From Candidatus Zixiibacteriota bacterium (GTDB taxonomy: Bacteria > Zixibacteria > MSB-5A5 > UBA10806), in the NCBI GenBank assembly GCA_020344055.1, contig CP070813.1:653499-708577 (forward strand): a stretch of DNA of 55,079 bases. The letters are read 5' to 3'. Below, one piece after another: positions 43,130-52,880 of this stretch. The position numbers were made by a program, and so were the translations under genes. The notes under the pieces are model-generated. The model made no database searches and was not told where the DNA came from. It saw nothing but the letters and a program-made list of their open reading frames with translations. Position 1 is the stretch's first letter. Every line of letters begins with the position of its first letter.

Positions 43130-44742
43130 TTCGCAGAATTCTTCTTTCGGCCATACTGATCTTTTCCCTCGCCCGGGGGGGTGAATTTCCCAGCGGGGAA
43201 AACCTTAAACCGTATGAGGGAAAAATAATAAGAAACATCGAGATATTAAGGAAGAACGTTTTTGAGAACGGAGAAGAAAATCTTCCCTTCTATTACCGCT
43301 GGGCGAACAGCTTGCATATAAAGACACGCAAGAGCGTGATAGAGGGCGAGCTTCTGTTTAAGGTCGGGGAACCGCTCGATATCGAGAAAGTGATTGAAAG
43401 CGCCCGCAATATAAGGCTCAGGAGAATCATAGGGGAGGTGAAGATTATAGCTGCTCCCCGAGGTGAAGATGGGGTTGATATAACGGTAATTACGTACGAT
43501 AACTGGACCACCAAAGTGGCGATTTTTCTCGAATCGGGAGGCGGCAGCTATCATTACGGCGCTTCGGTATCCGAGGACAATCTGCTCGGTTACGGTCGGA
43601 TTGCCGAGATTTCCGCCTCCACCTCGGAAGATAATGATGGTTACACTCTGTTTTTCAATGACGACAGGATGGGCAGGACCAGGTGGTCAGGAAGTTTCTT
43701 TTATTCCGATTATACGTTAAATAGTTTGATCAGCCTTCAAGTGTATAGACCTCAGTATTCGCTTGACGTTCCCTACGCCGTGAGCGCCGAATACCTGAGG
43801 CTGGACGGCACGGCGAGACTGTATAGCGGGGGAATAGAATTTTTCAGATATAATCGTCTGATCAACAGTTTCGAATTCAATTCCAAATATACCCTCGGCA
43901 GGGTGAGAAGATTGAATTTCTACGCTTATTATGATTACGAGGATTTCGATTATTCGGAATACTACCCTGGAAGCGCGCTCAACGAAATCTTGATTCCTGA
44001 CGATGAAAGGATTTCATTTCCGTCTCTGGGAATCGGCGGCGAGATTATGAAATACGATTTCGAAAGGTTTCTGGATGAGCCCGGCACGCCCGAGGATCTG
44101 ACTCTGGGCGCAACCGTCAGGTTAATGTCCGGCAGATCGGTACCGGAATTCGGCGCCGATTTTGTCGGTACCAGGACTGCCGTTTCGACCGGTTTTTTTA
44201 TTCGCCCGTTCAGTCCGGTTTTTATCAGGGGAACCGATCGGGTACAATGGTGGCATCGTAAAGGACGAAATGAAAGAATCAGGCACCGGTCGGAATTGAT
44301 GTTTTATTACAAAACGACGGAAACGCAGGTTTTCGCCGCGCGGGCCCTTGCCAACTTCGTCTGGAGAGAAAAACCCGGCTACCAGCAGCTTCTGGGCGGA
44401 GCCAACGGCCTCAGGGGCTATTCCAGCCACGAACTGGAGGGAGATAAGCTGGCCCTCGGCAATATGGAATACCGCTTTTATACCCCTCTGGAGATATTTA
44501 CCGTGCGGTTCGGCGGGGCGCTGTTTTTCGATGTCGGCGATGTGTGGAGAAAAGGGGAAAAAGTGAGATTCGGCGATATGAAGTATGACGTCGGAGTGGG
44601 TCTGCGTTTCGGATTGACTAAGTCGTCAACGTCGCGGGTCCTGCGTCTCGATTTCGCAAAGGCGCTGACCGAGAATGAATACTACGTCTCGTTCGGAACG
44701 GGTATGCTTTTCAACCTGGGCTCGATTTTCAAAGATGAATAG
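43126..44742 (+). CDS. Omp85-family outer-membrane protein
   Basis: 538 aa; ATGA overlap with purN. Signal peptide about 1-18. One or two POTRA-like regions (about 28-125: KIIRNIEILRKNVF, FKVGEPLDIEKVIESARNIRLRRI, VDITVITYDNWTTKV) lead into a barrel of amphipathic strands. A LGGANGLRGYSSHEL segment contains the RGY form of the conserved [VI]RG[FY] motif that inserts into the barrel lumen. The shorter POTRA region sets it apart from BamA (five POTRAs). It may secrete, insert or anchor a protein or lipid at the outer membrane; the partner is unknown. Confidence 0.83.
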   Translation: MIRRILLSAILIFSLARGGEFPSGENLKPYEGKIIRNIEILRKNVFENGEENLPFYYRWANSLHIKTRKSVIEGELLFKVGEPLDIEKVIESARNIRLRRIIGEVKIIAAPRGEDGVDITVITYDNWTTKVAIFLESGGGSYHYGASVSEDNLLGYGRIAEISASTSEDNDGYTLFFNDDRMGRTRWSGSFFYSDYTLNSLISLQVYRPQYSLDVPYAVSAEYLRLDGTARLYSGGIEFFRYNRLINSFEFNSKYTLGRVRRLNFYAYYDYEDFDYSEYYPGSALNEILIPDDERISFPSLGIGGEIMKYDFERFLDEPGTPEDLTLGATVRLMSGRSVPEFGADFVGTRTAVSTGFFIRPFSPVFIRGTDRVQWWHRKGRNERIRHRSELMFYYKTTETQVFAARALANFVWREKPGYQQLLGGANGLRGYSSHELEGDKLALGNMEYRFYTPLEIFTVRFGGALFFDVGDVWRKGEKVRFGDMKYDVGVGLRFGLTKSSTSRVLRLDFAKALTENEYYVSFGTGMLFNLGSIFKDE

Positions 44743-46174
44743 GAAATTCTACAGCTTTCTTTTCGGCATAGCCGTTTTCAGATTGGGTTTTGCCTTCTTC
44801 TTACCGGCGGCGCCCCAGGAAGCCTACTACTGGAACTATAGCCGCCATGCTGCCCTGTCCTATTTCGACCACCCGCCTCTGGCCGCCTACTTTATAAAGC
44901 TTACGACCATTTTTGGCGTGAGCGGTTTCAGCGTGCACCTGGCCGCCATTATCCTCTCCACCCTCTCAAGCATTGTTATTTATCGTCTGGCGTCGTTACT
45001 CTTTGATGATACGACCGCCTTCTGGAGCGCGGTTGCCATAAACCTCACCTTCATTTACGCGCTGGGAAGCATGATAATCACCCCCGATACCCCCATGCTT
45101 CTGTTCTGGTGCCTTTCGATGCTGGCCTGCTACAGCATTGATCGGGATAGGGGAAAGATATGGTGGATTCTCCTGGGATTCTTTATCGGGGCCGGTTTCA
45201 TGTCCAAATACTCGATGGTGTTCGCCGGGCTGGGAGCTTTCCTGTATTTTGTTCTTTCCCGTAAAAGAGTCAAGTGGTTTACGACAATCTGGCCTTATGT
45301 TGCCTTGATAGTGGCTGTGATTACGACTCTTCCCGTTTTGATCTGGAATTATCAGAACGACTGGGCGAGTTTCGCTTTTCAAACCGGTAGAAGGGTTGAC
45401 GAGATGGGCCGTTTCAGACCCGACTTTTTCTTCGGTTTTATCGGCGCCGTAATAGGAATTTACGGTATTGTACCGATTCCGCTTCTTTTTGCCGGCATCT
45501 GGCATTCCATTAAGGGATTCCTATGGGGAAACTTTTCAAACCACGCGCTGATAGTCTGTTTTTCGGTCCCGCTGCTGCTTTTTCTAATCCCGGTTTCCGC
45601 AAAATCCTGGGTGAAAATGAACTGGACGACCCCGGCCTTTATCGGGATATTCATAGCGGCCACGGCATATTACTTTACAAAGAAAAGCAGGCTCGTACAA
45701 ACCTGGGGAAAGATTTCTATCGGTTTTTTGATCCTATCTTTTATCGCCATACATACGCTGGCTCTGATTCCCGGTATATATTTCGGAAGAGGAGACTATT
45801 TTACCGGCTGGGACAGGCTTGCCCGCAGAATTGAAACGGTGAGAAAGGACGTCCCGGAACCCTATTTCATATGCGGGTACGAATACAAGACCGCCTCGCT
45901 GCTGGCCTTTTACCTGGATGACCATCCGGAAACCGTAAGCAACACCATAATAGGCCGCCCCGGTCTGCAGTATGACTACTGGTGCGACCCGGATACCCTG
46001 GTTGGATACAACGCGGTTTTTGTATACGATAAACGAAATAAACTCAAAAGCCCGTCGGAACTTGCCGACCGATTCGAGAAAGTGGAATTCGATTCGGGCA
46101 TCCATATAGAAAAAGGTGGAAAAGAGATAACGGAATTCTATATATTTCGATGCTATAACTATCGTGGATTGTGA
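44735..46174 (+). CDS. GT39/ArnT-like membrane glycosyltransferase
   Basis: 479 aa from ATG 44735, which overlaps the preceding stop by 8 bp; an ATG at 44675 would add 20 non-hydrophobic residues inside the Omp85 frame. The N-terminal motif AYYWNYSRHAALSYFDHPPLAAYFIK is the PMT/ArnT periplasmic loop (E-x-Y-Y-W ... D-H-P-P-L). Ten or so transmembrane helices follow, then a soluble C-terminal periplasmic part (about 370-480). It should transfer a sugar from a polyprenyl-phosphate donor to a lipid or protein on the periplasmic face. Acceptor unknown. Confidence 0.82.
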   Translation: MNRKFYSFLFGIAVFRLGFAFFLPAAPQEAYYWNYSRHAALSYFDHPPLAAYFIKLTTIFGVSGFSVHLAAIILSTLSSIVIYRLASLLFDDTTAFWSAVAINLTFIYALGSMIITPDTPMLLFWCLSMLACYSIDRDRGKIWWILLGFFIGAGFMSKYSMVFAGLGAFLYFVLSRKRVKWFTTIWPYVALIVAVITTLPVLIWNYQNDWASFAFQTGRRVDEMGRFRPDFFFGFIGAVIGIYGIVPIPLLFAGIWHSIKGFLWGNFSNHALIVCFSVPLLLFLIPVSAKSWVKMNWTTPAFIGIFIAATAYYFTKKSRLVQTWGKISIGFLILSFIAIHTLALIPGIYFGRGDYFTGWDRLARRIETVRKDVPEPYFICGYEYKTASLLAFYLDDHPETVSNTIIGRPGLQYDYWCDPDTLVGYNAVFVYDKRNKLKSPSELADRFEKVEFDSGIHIEKGGKEITEFYIFRCYNYRGL

Positions 46175-46183
46175 GGGAAGCGA

Positions 46184-47104
46184 ATGATAGACTCAATTTT
46201 AAAATCTGACATTAAAGAGTACCCGTTGGTTCGGGAAGGCAAGGTGCGCGATATCTACGACCTCGGCGATTGTCTCTTATTCGTCACCACCGACCGGATA
46301 TCCGCCTTCGATAGGGTGCTGCCCAATGGTATCCCCGGCAAGGGCATTATTCTTAACAAGATGTCTCTATTCTGGTTTTCCATGATGAAAGATATTATTC
46401 CCAACCACCTCTTGATTGGCGATTTTAAGTCTTTCCCCAAGGATCTCAAAAAATATGAGTATCTGGACGGCCGTTCCATGATGGTCAAAAAAGCGAAACG
46501 TATAGATATAGAGTGCGTCGCCAGGGGATACCTGGTGGGATCGGGTTATAAAGATTATAAAAAAGCGGTGGAATCATCTCCCGGCATCCCCGCTGTAGAT
46601 CTCTACGGCTATGAGCTTCCCGCCGATATAAAGCTTGCCGAAAAACTGCCTTACCCCATCTTCACTCCCGCGACCAAGGAGGACGACGGCCACGATATCA
46701 ATATCTCCTTTGACGATATGACCGACCGGGTGGATATAAACCTGGCGTCGGAATTAAGGGAAATCTCCCTGGCGATATATTCTAACGCCTATGAATACGC
46801 TTTCCCCAGGGGTATAATCATAGCCGACACCAAGTTCGAGTTCGGTTTTATAAAAAAACGATTGACTTTAATAGATGAAATACTGTCTCCGGATTCATCG
46901 AGATTCTGGCCGGTCGATTCCTACCGGGTGGGATCGAATCCGCCCTCATTCGATAAACAGTTCATAAGGGATTTTCTGGAGACCACCGGCTGGGATAAAA
47001 ACTCGCCTCCGCCGGAGCTGCCCACGGATATCGTACAGAAGACTCTTGAAAAATATAAGCAGGCTTATAAAATTTTAACGGGTTCCGATGCCTTTGAGGA
47101 ATAG
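46184..47104 (+). CDS. purC: Phosphoribosylaminoimidazole-succinocarboxamide synthase
   Basis: 306 aa. REGKVRDIYDLGDCLLFVTTDRISAFDRVLP, ECVARGYLVGSGYKDY, FTPATKEDDGHDINIS and GIIIADTKFEFGF are diagnostic. The length is that of the longer, yeast-like PurC (about 300) rather than the about 240-aa E. coli form. ATP-dependent ligation of aspartate to CAIR. It lies 2 bp before purH. Confidence 0.96.
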   Translation: MIDSILKSDIKEYPLVREGKVRDIYDLGDCLLFVTTDRISAFDRVLPNGIPGKGIILNKMSLFWFSMMKDIIPNHLLIGDFKSFPKDLKKYEYLDGRSMMVKKAKRIDIECVARGYLVGSGYKDYKKAVESSPGIPAVDLYGYELPADIKLAEKLPYPIFTPATKEDDGHDINISFDDMTDRVDINLASELREISLAIYSNAYEYAFPRGIIIADTKFEFGFIKKRLTLIDEILSPDSSRFWPVDSYRVGSNPPSFDKQFIRDFLETTGWDKNSPPPELPTDIVQKTLEKYKQAYKILTGSDAFEE

Positions 47105-47106
47105 CC

Positions 47107-48651
47107 ATGGCGATAAGAAGAGCGCTTTTAACGGTTTATGATAAGACAAACATAGTCGAGCTGGCCCGGAAATTAAGAGAATTCGATATCGAGATAATCT
47201 CCACCGGCGGCACCATGAAGGAATTACGCAAGGGCGGCCTGGAGGTGAAATCCGTCTCCGATATTACCGGATTTCCCGAAATACTCGAAGGCAGGGTAAA
47301 GACACTCCATCCCAAGATTCACGGCGGGATTCTTGCCCGTCGTGACAAGGGGGAACATGTATCTCAATTAAGCCTCTACAATATCTCGCCCTACGACCTC
47401 GTGGTGGTCAATCTCTACCCGTTCGAGAAGGTCGTTTCTTCGGGGCAAACGGATGAAGATATCATTCTCGAGAATATCGATATCGGGGGTCCGGCGATGA
47501 TCAGGTCCGCGGCCAAAAATTACCCCCACGTAACGGTGATAACCTCGCCCGACCATTATCAGACGCTGATTGAAGAGCTGGCGGAAAACAACGGTGCAAC
47601 AACGCTGGAATTCCGGAAGAGGATGGCGAAAACAGCTTTCGAAAGAACCGCGGCCTACGATGCCGCCATATCGTCCTGGTTCCAATCCGGGAAAGATGAA
47701 TTCCCTTCCACTTTGAATCTAAGTTATAATCTGAAATCATCCCTGCGATACGGGGAGAATCCGCATCAAAAAGCGTCGCTTTACGAGATGCCCGATTATT
47801 CTTTTACCTCCCTGGCGAAAGGGAAGCTTCTTTCCGGGAAGGAACTGTCGTTTAACAATATCTGGGATCTGGAAGCCGGGCTACTGATGGCTCTCGATTT
47901 TGACCAACCGTTTGCCGCCGTCATCAAACATACCAATCCCTGCGGCGCGGCTATCGGCATTTCGCTTGCAGAGGCCTACCGCAAGGCGCTGGACTCCGAT
48001 CCCCTTTCGGCCTTCGGATCGGTGATAGCGTTGAACCGGTGGGTCGATATCGAAACCGCGAACCTGCTTCACGAGACCCCCTTTATCGAATGTATCCTGG
48101 CTCCGGGTTTCGATGGTGATTCGCTGGAACTCCTGTCTACAAAGAAAAACCGAAGGTTGCTTGACGTCGGTGAGATGAAAAGAACGCCGGGGAACGCTCT
48201 TGAGTTCAGGCCGCTTACCGGAGGTGTACTGGCTCAATCTCCGGATAGACACGAAATCGACAAAGATGAATTGCAGCATATTACCGAAAAACGCCCGTCG
48301 GATGAAGAACTTGAGGAGCTATTTTTCGCCTTTAAAATAGTGAAGCACATAAAATCTAACGCCATCGTGATCTGTAAAAACATGGCCACGGTCGGCGTGG
48401 GGGCGGGGCAGACATCCAGGGTCGATTCGTCTATAATCGCTGTCAGGAAAGCCGGTGACCGGGCGAAGGGCGCGGTTGCGGCCTCGGATGCTTTCTTTCC
48501 CATGCCCGATGGTCTCGAAACGCTGGCCAATGCGGGTGTTACAGCGGTTATCCAACCGGGTGGATCAAAAAAAGATCCGGAGGTAATTGAGGCCGCCAAC
48601 CGGATGGGGATCGCCATGGTCCTGACCGGCATACGTCATTTCAAGCATTAA
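47107..48651 (+). CDS. purH: Bifunctional AICAR formyltransferase/IMP cyclohydrolase
   Basis: 514 aa. N-terminal cyclohydrolase (MGS-like) domain: ALLTVYDKTNIVELARKL, STGGTMKELRKG, GRVKTLHPKIHGGIL. C-terminal transformylase: RYGENPHQKASLYE, GKELSFNNIWDLEAG, KHTNPCGAA (Lys274-His275), and SNAIVICK. Performs the last two steps of IMP synthesis. Together with purN and purC it forms a purine gene run interrupted by two envelope genes. Confidence 0.96.
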   Translation: MAIRRALLTVYDKTNIVELARKLREFDIEIISTGGTMKELRKGGLEVKSVSDITGFPEILEGRVKTLHPKIHGGILARRDKGEHVSQLSLYNISPYDLVVVNLYPFEKVVSSGQTDEDIILENIDIGGPAMIRSAAKNYPHVTVITSPDHYQTLIEELAENNGATTLEFRKRMAKTAFERTAAYDAAISSWFQSGKDEFPSTLNLSYNLKSSLRYGENPHQKASLYEMPDYSFTSLAKGKLLSGKELSFNNIWDLEAGLLMALDFDQPFAAVIKHTNPCGAAIGISLAEAYRKALDSDPLSAFGSVIALNRWVDIETANLLHETPFIECILAPGFDGDSLELLSTKKNRRLLDVGEMKRTPGNALEFRPLTGGVLAQSPDRHEIDKDELQHITEKRPSDEELEELFFAFKIVKHIKSNAIVICKNMATVGVGAGQTSRVDSSIIAVRKAGDRAKGAVAASDAFFPMPDGLETLANAGVTAVIQPGGSKKDPEVIEAANRMGIAMVLTGIRHFKH

Positions 48652-48764
48652 AAGTTATTCACACCCGATGTTGATAACTTTGTTGATAAAAAACTCTTGA
48701 GTTCCGATCGCTTTTTTATTTTTTTTGAGTGGCGAGCGAATTCTAACTTGGTACTTTTAATAAA

Positions 48765-49982
48765 ATGTCTTTGATGAACGATAAAAATATTCTCCTCGGT
48801 GTCAGCGGTGGCGTGGGAGCTTTCAAGGCTTGCGAGCTTCTGAGGCTGTTTGTAAAAGCGGGATCGAACGTAAGAGTAATTATGACTGAGGCCGCCACTA
48901 AATTCGTGACCCCTCTTTCTTTTCAATCGCTGGGTGCTGAGCAGGTATCAGTTGATATGTTTGCCGAGAAACGCGAATCTCTGGAGCACGTCGCCTGGTC
49001 GGACTGGGGAGATATACTTGTAATAGCACCAGCCACGGGCAATATAATAGGGAAAATGGCGGCCGGCATTGCCGATGAGATTCTCTCTACTCAGGCCATC
49101 GCTTTCGACGGTATTACGCTGTTGGCCCCGGCGATGAATGTAAAAATGTACAACAATAAAACCGTACAAAAAAATATAAAGTATCTCGAATCCGTCGGCG
49201 TGAATTTAGTAGGACCGGAAACCGGATATCTGGCTTCCATGATAACCGCGCCGGGGAGAATGTCCGAACCGGAGATAATATTTAAAAGAGCGAGGCAGTT
49301 GCTTTTAAAAAGATCTTCTTTAAAGGGTAGAAAAGTAATTGTTACCGCCGGGCCCACCGTAGAGCCTCTCGATCCGGTAAGATATTTATCCAATTTTTCG
49401 TCGGGGAAGATGGGTTATGCTCTGGCGGATGCCGCCGCCGGATTCGGCGCCAACGTTACATTAATATCGGGACCGGTCCATCTTGAGCCTCCTCCCGGTG
49501 TGAGGATCATCGACGTGAAATCAGCCGAGGAGATGCACAGGGCTGTCGTTAAAGAATGTCCTCGAACCGCTCTGCTTATTATGGCTGCCGCCGTCGCCGA
49601 TTACCGTCCCTCCGCCTTCCATAAGCAGAAAATAAAACGCCATAGCGATTCGATGAGATTAAACCTCAGGGCCAATCCCGATATTCTCAAATCCCTGAAA
49701 AGAAACAGGCCGAAGGTGGTAGTCGGTTTTGCCCTGGAAACCAGGGACGTTGAAGCTCGGGCGATAGAGAAACTAAAAGATAAAGGGCTCGATCTAATTG
49801 TCGCTAACAATCCCACTGAAAAAGGAGTGGAGTTCGGCTCCGATTTCAACAAGGTCACCATCTACGGCAGAAAGGGATTGGCTGTTCCTCTGGAGAGGGC
49901 TGAAAAATTCGATATTGCCGTGGCCGTCATCGAAGAATCCGTCAAGTTTCTGAAGAAACGTGGATCGAAAAGAAAAAAATAA
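48765..49982 (+). CDS. coaBC: Phosphopantothenoylcysteine decarboxylase/phosphopantothenate-cysteine ligase
   Basis: 405 aa from ATG 48765 (ATG 48774 also possible). CoaC half: LLGVSGGVGAFKACELLR, LEHVAWSDWGDILVIAPATGN (catalytic His), PAMNVKMYNNKTV (PxMNxxMW-like). CoaB half: KVIVTAGPTVEPLDPVRYLSNFSSGKMG, LIMAAAVADYRP, KIKRHSD, GFALET, NNPTEKG. The decarboxylase loop that normally reads ACG before GRM reads YLASMITAPGRM, so the usual catalytic Cys (Cys158 in E. coli) is Ser158 here. Otherwise complete; makes 4'-phosphopantetheine for CoA. It overlaps the udg gene by 23 bp. Confidence 0.92.
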   Translation: MSLMNDKNILLGVSGGVGAFKACELLRLFVKAGSNVRVIMTEAATKFVTPLSFQSLGAEQVSVDMFAEKRESLEHVAWSDWGDILVIAPATGNIIGKMAAGIADEILSTQAIAFDGITLLAPAMNVKMYNNKTVQKNIKYLESVGVNLVGPETGYLASMITAPGRMSEPEIIFKRARQLLLKRSSLKGRKVIVTAGPTVEPLDPVRYLSNFSSGKMGYALADAAAGFGANVTLISGPVHLEPPPGVRIIDVKSAEEMHRAVVKECPRTALLIMAAAVADYRPSAFHKQKIKRHSDSMRLNLRANPDILKSLKRNRPKVVVGFALETRDVEARAIEKLKDKGLDLIVANNPTEKGVEFGSDFNKVTIYGRKGLAVPLERAEKFDIAVAVIEESVKFLKKRGSKRKK

Positions 49983-50670
49983 ACTTAAAAAATATCTTCT
50001 ACTGCAGAGGGACCTGGGATTCGAGGAGTTCTATCTCCCCGAGTCGTCTCGTCCGGCGGGAAAAATCACTGTGAAACGGCTTGGCATAGATCGGTTCTCC
50101 GAAGCCGAATCGCTTTTCCAGCTGGAGACAACTATCAAAAGATGCAAGCGTTGCCCGCTGGGTAAAACCAGGACCAAATTCGTCTTCGGTGTCGGCAATC
50201 CCGATGCCGATATTGTATTCATCGGTGAGGCGCCCGGCCGGGATGAAGATCTGCAGGGCATACCGTTTGTGGGACGTGCCGGTAAGCTCCTCGATAAGAT
50301 GCTCGCCGAGATAGGCCTGAATCGAAATGACGTTTATATCGCGAATATCCTCAAATGCCGCCCGCCCGAAAACCGCGATCCGGAATCGGAGGAGGTAGAT
50401 GAGTGTTTGCCATACTTGATTAAGCAGATAAAGCTTATCAAGCCGAAAGTGATTTGCTCACTGGGTCGCGTCGCCGCGCAAAGAATATTGCAGACCACCA
50501 TGTCTCTGGGCGCCATGCGCGGCCGCTGGTTCGATTATCATGGAATAAAATTTATGGTCACCTATCATCCGGCGGCTATCTTAAGAACGAATTCCTATAT
50601 GGCCGGCGCCCTCCAGGATTTAAGACGTCTGGCCAAAACGGTAAATTCTATGGAGAACGGGTCGAAATAA
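49960..50670 (+). CDS. udg: Family 4 uracil-DNA glycosylase
   Basis: 236 aa. Motif A GEAPGRDEDLQG (89 onward), the [4Fe-4S] cysteines in CKRCPLGKTRTKFVFG and ILKCRPPENRDP plus a later VICSLG, and motif HPAAILR near the C-terminus. These mark thermostable-type family 4 UDG, a base-excision enzyme that removes uracil from DNA. The N-terminus overlaps coaBC by 23 bp and the stop directly precedes dnaB. Confidence 0.92.
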   Translation: MDRKEKNKLKKYLLLQRDLGFEEFYLPESSRPAGKITVKRLGIDRFSEAESLFQLETTIKRCKRCPLGKTRTKFVFGVGNPDADIVFIGEAPGRDEDLQGIPFVGRAGKLLDKMLAEIGLNRNDVYIANILKCRPPENRDPESEEVDECLPYLIKQIKLIKPKVICSLGRVAAQRILQTTMSLGAMRGRWFDYHGIKFMVTYHPAAILRTNSYMAGALQDLRRLAKTVNSMENGSK

Positions 50671-52026
50671 TTGGCTGAGATCAAGGAAAAACTACCGCCG
50701 CAGGCCATCGAGGCGGAACAGGCGATTCTCGGAGCTATGCTGCAGCATCCCGACGCTCTCCATGCCGGAATCGAAGGTCTGAAAGAAGATTATTTCTACG
50801 TTCCCAAGCACCGAAAGATTTTCGCGGCCATAAGAAGTCTCTTCGAATCCTCCAACGCGGTGGACCTTATAACCGTGCCGGATGAGCTTTCGAAAAAAGA
50901 CCTGCTGGAGGAGGTGGGGGGACGACGGTACCTGCTCGATCTCGTGGATTCCGTGGTTACCTTCGCCAACATCGAAGATCATATCAGGATTGTAATCGAG
51001 GCCGCCGTTAAGAATCAGTTGATAGGCGATTGCAGCGATATCGTCAATCGATGTTACGATCAGACGATCTCAGCCGATGATATCCTCGACTATTCGGAAA
51101 GAAAAATCTTCGCCATTAAGGAAAGCTCCTTGAGAGGGGACTTTATCGAGCTGAGAGAGATACTCCCCCAGACCTTCGAGCAGATCGAGGAATACTCTAA
51201 AAGGGAAGGTCATGTAACCGGTATCCCCACGGGATTTCCCGAACTGGACACCATAACGTCCGGTTTCCAGAAATCGGACCTGATTATCATAGCCGGAAGG
51301 CCCTCTATGGGCAAAACCGCTTTTGCATTGAATGTCGCGGAATATGTAGCGGTGGAGAAAGGAGTCCCGGTATGCGTCTTCTCCCTGGAAATGGCCAAAG
51401 AGCAGATCGCCCAAAGGTTATTATGCAGCAGGGCGAGAATCTCGGCTCATCAACTGAAGACCGGACGTATCGCCGATCATCAATGGACGAATCTATCCAT
51501 CGCCGTAGGTCCGCTTTCGGAAGCCCCCATATATCTCGATGATTCTGCCTCTTTGACGGTCATGGAAATAAGGGCCAAGGCGAGACGTCTTAAGCTCCGG
51601 TATGATATCGGAATGGTAATCGTCGATTACCTGCAGCTGGTCAGGGGCCGATCGGATGCCGAAAGCAGGCAGCAGGAAATGACATATGTCTCGCAATCTC
51701 TCAAAGCTCTTGCCAGAGAACTGAAAATTCCGGTAGTAGCTCTTTCACAGCTTTCGCGCCAGGTGGAGATTCGTGGAAAAGATGCCAGACCTCAGCTCTC
51801 CGATCTTCGCGAATCCGGGGCGATCGAGCAAGATGCAGACGTTGTGCTGTTTATACACAGACCCCGCGATGAAGAGGGCCATCTCGGTACTACAGCAGAA
51901 ATTATCATAGGCAAGCAGAGAAACGGTCCCACCGGCTTAATAAAATTGGCTTTCGTGAAGGATATTGTACGATTCGAGCTTCTGGATATCCATCACGGTT
52001 CGCCCTATTCCGAAGAGCAATATTAA
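50671..52026 (+). CDS. dnaB: Replicative DNA helicase
   Basis: 451 aa from TTG 50671, immediately after the udg stop; next codons give the normal AEIKEKLPPQAIEAEQAILGAML start. N-terminal primase-binding domain (VDLITVPDELSKKDLLEEVGG), RecA-like ATPase with Walker A GRPSMGKT (209-216), FSLEMAKEQIAQRLL, VIVDYLQLVRG (Walker B), ALSQLSRQVE and LRESGAIEQDADVVLFIHR. No intein is present. Hexameric 5'-3' helicase of the replication fork. Confidence 0.96.
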   Translation: MAEIKEKLPPQAIEAEQAILGAMLQHPDALHAGIEGLKEDYFYVPKHRKIFAAIRSLFESSNAVDLITVPDELSKKDLLEEVGGRRYLLDLVDSVVTFANIEDHIRIVIEAAVKNQLIGDCSDIVNRCYDQTISADDILDYSERKIFAIKESSLRGDFIELREILPQTFEQIEEYSKREGHVTGIPTGFPELDTITSGFQKSDLIIIAGRPSMGKTAFALNVAEYVAVEKGVPVCVFSLEMAKEQIAQRLLCSRARISAHQLKTGRIADHQWTNLSIAVGPLSEAPIYLDDSASLTVMEIRAKARRLKLRYDIGMVIVDYLQLVRGRSDAESRQQEMTYVSQSLKALARELKIPVVALSQLSRQVEIRGKDARPQLSDLRESGAIEQDADVVLFIHRPRDEEGHLGTTAEIIIGKQRNGPTGLIKLAFVKDIVRFELLDIHHGSPYSEEQY

Positions 52027-52090
52027 TACTTTTTTATATGCCGGATATAAGAATTCCAGATTTTATTGAAGTTACTTCGAGAGGCTGGTT

Positions 52091-52861
52091 TTGAATCTTA
52101 TATCGTATCTGGGATATCTGGTCATAAGGTTCATAGAACACGTCGGACGATTATCGATTCTCATTGGTCAGCTTGTGTTATCTTTGCATCTTTTTCCGAA
52201 GAATCTCCGCCTTATTTCTCAGCAGATGCTTTATATGGGAGTAAATTCACTTCCCCTTGTATTATTCACATCGCTTTTTACCGGCGGCGTAACCGCCGTC
52301 CAGGCGGCATATCAATTCCGGGGGATAGTGCCCATGACCTACCTCGGTGGGGCCGTGGGCAAAGCCGTCGTTATAGAGCTCGGCCCGGTTTTAACCGCGC
52401 TGGTGATTGCCGGTCGCGTTGGGGCTTCCATAGCCGCCGAACTGGGGACCATGAAAGTGACGGAACAGATCGACGCGCTGGAGACCATGGCCATAGACCC
52501 CGTCCGCTACCTGGTCATGCCGAGATTCATTTCCGGTATCGTAATGCTCCCGGTATTAACCGTTTTTTCCAATTTCATCGCCATCGTTGGAGGTCTGGCC
52601 GTTTCGGTATGGTTCCTGGATTTAACCACCTATAGCTTCCTGAACAGCCTGAAGATGTTTTTCGAACTGCAGGATCTGTTCGGCGGCCTTCTAAAGTCGA
52701 TCGCTTTCGGGGCCATTATTTCGATAATAGGATGTTATAACGGTTTTGCTACCGTTGGTGGCGCCGAGGGAGTGGGAAAGTCGACCACCAGGGCCGTGGT
52801 TGTATCATCGATATTGATACTCCTCGCCGACTACGGGATAGCGTCGCTGGTGTTCGGGTAA
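52091..52861 (+). CDS. mlaE: MlaE-family lipid ABC transporter permease
   Basis: 256 aa from TTG 52091. Five to six hydrophobic segments. The family core is clear: LPLVLFTSLFTGGVTAVQAAYQF, ELGPVLTALVIAGRVGASIAAELGTM, TEQIDALETMAIDPVRYLVMPR. Permease of the MlaFEDB/TGD-type phospholipid transport system that maintains outer-membrane asymmetry. The ATPase gene follows at 52881; no MlaD (MCE) gene is adjacent. Confidence 0.93.
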   Translation: MNLISYLGYLVIRFIEHVGRLSILIGQLVLSLHLFPKNLRLISQQMLYMGVNSLPLVLFTSLFTGGVTAVQAAYQFRGIVPMTYLGGAVGKAVVIELGPVLTALVIAGRVGASIAAELGTMKVTEQIDALETMAIDPVRYLVMPRFISGIVMLPVLTVFSNFIAIVGGLAVSVWFLDLTTYSFLNSLKMFFELQDLFGGLLKSIAFGAIISIIGCYNGFATVGGAEGVGKSTTRAVVVSSILILLADYGIASLVFG

Positions 52862-52880
52862 TAAAATATGGCTGATCGGT

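Noticed and set aside
44675-44734. Upstream start for the ArnT-like protein
   Set aside because: The extra 20 residues are polar, lie inside the Omp85 gene and would precede the first membrane helix without a role; ATG 44735 fits the stop/start overlap.
52066-52635. Arg-rich plus-strand frame overlapping mlaE
   Set aside because: It is an alternate frame of the clearly MlaE-like coding sequence.
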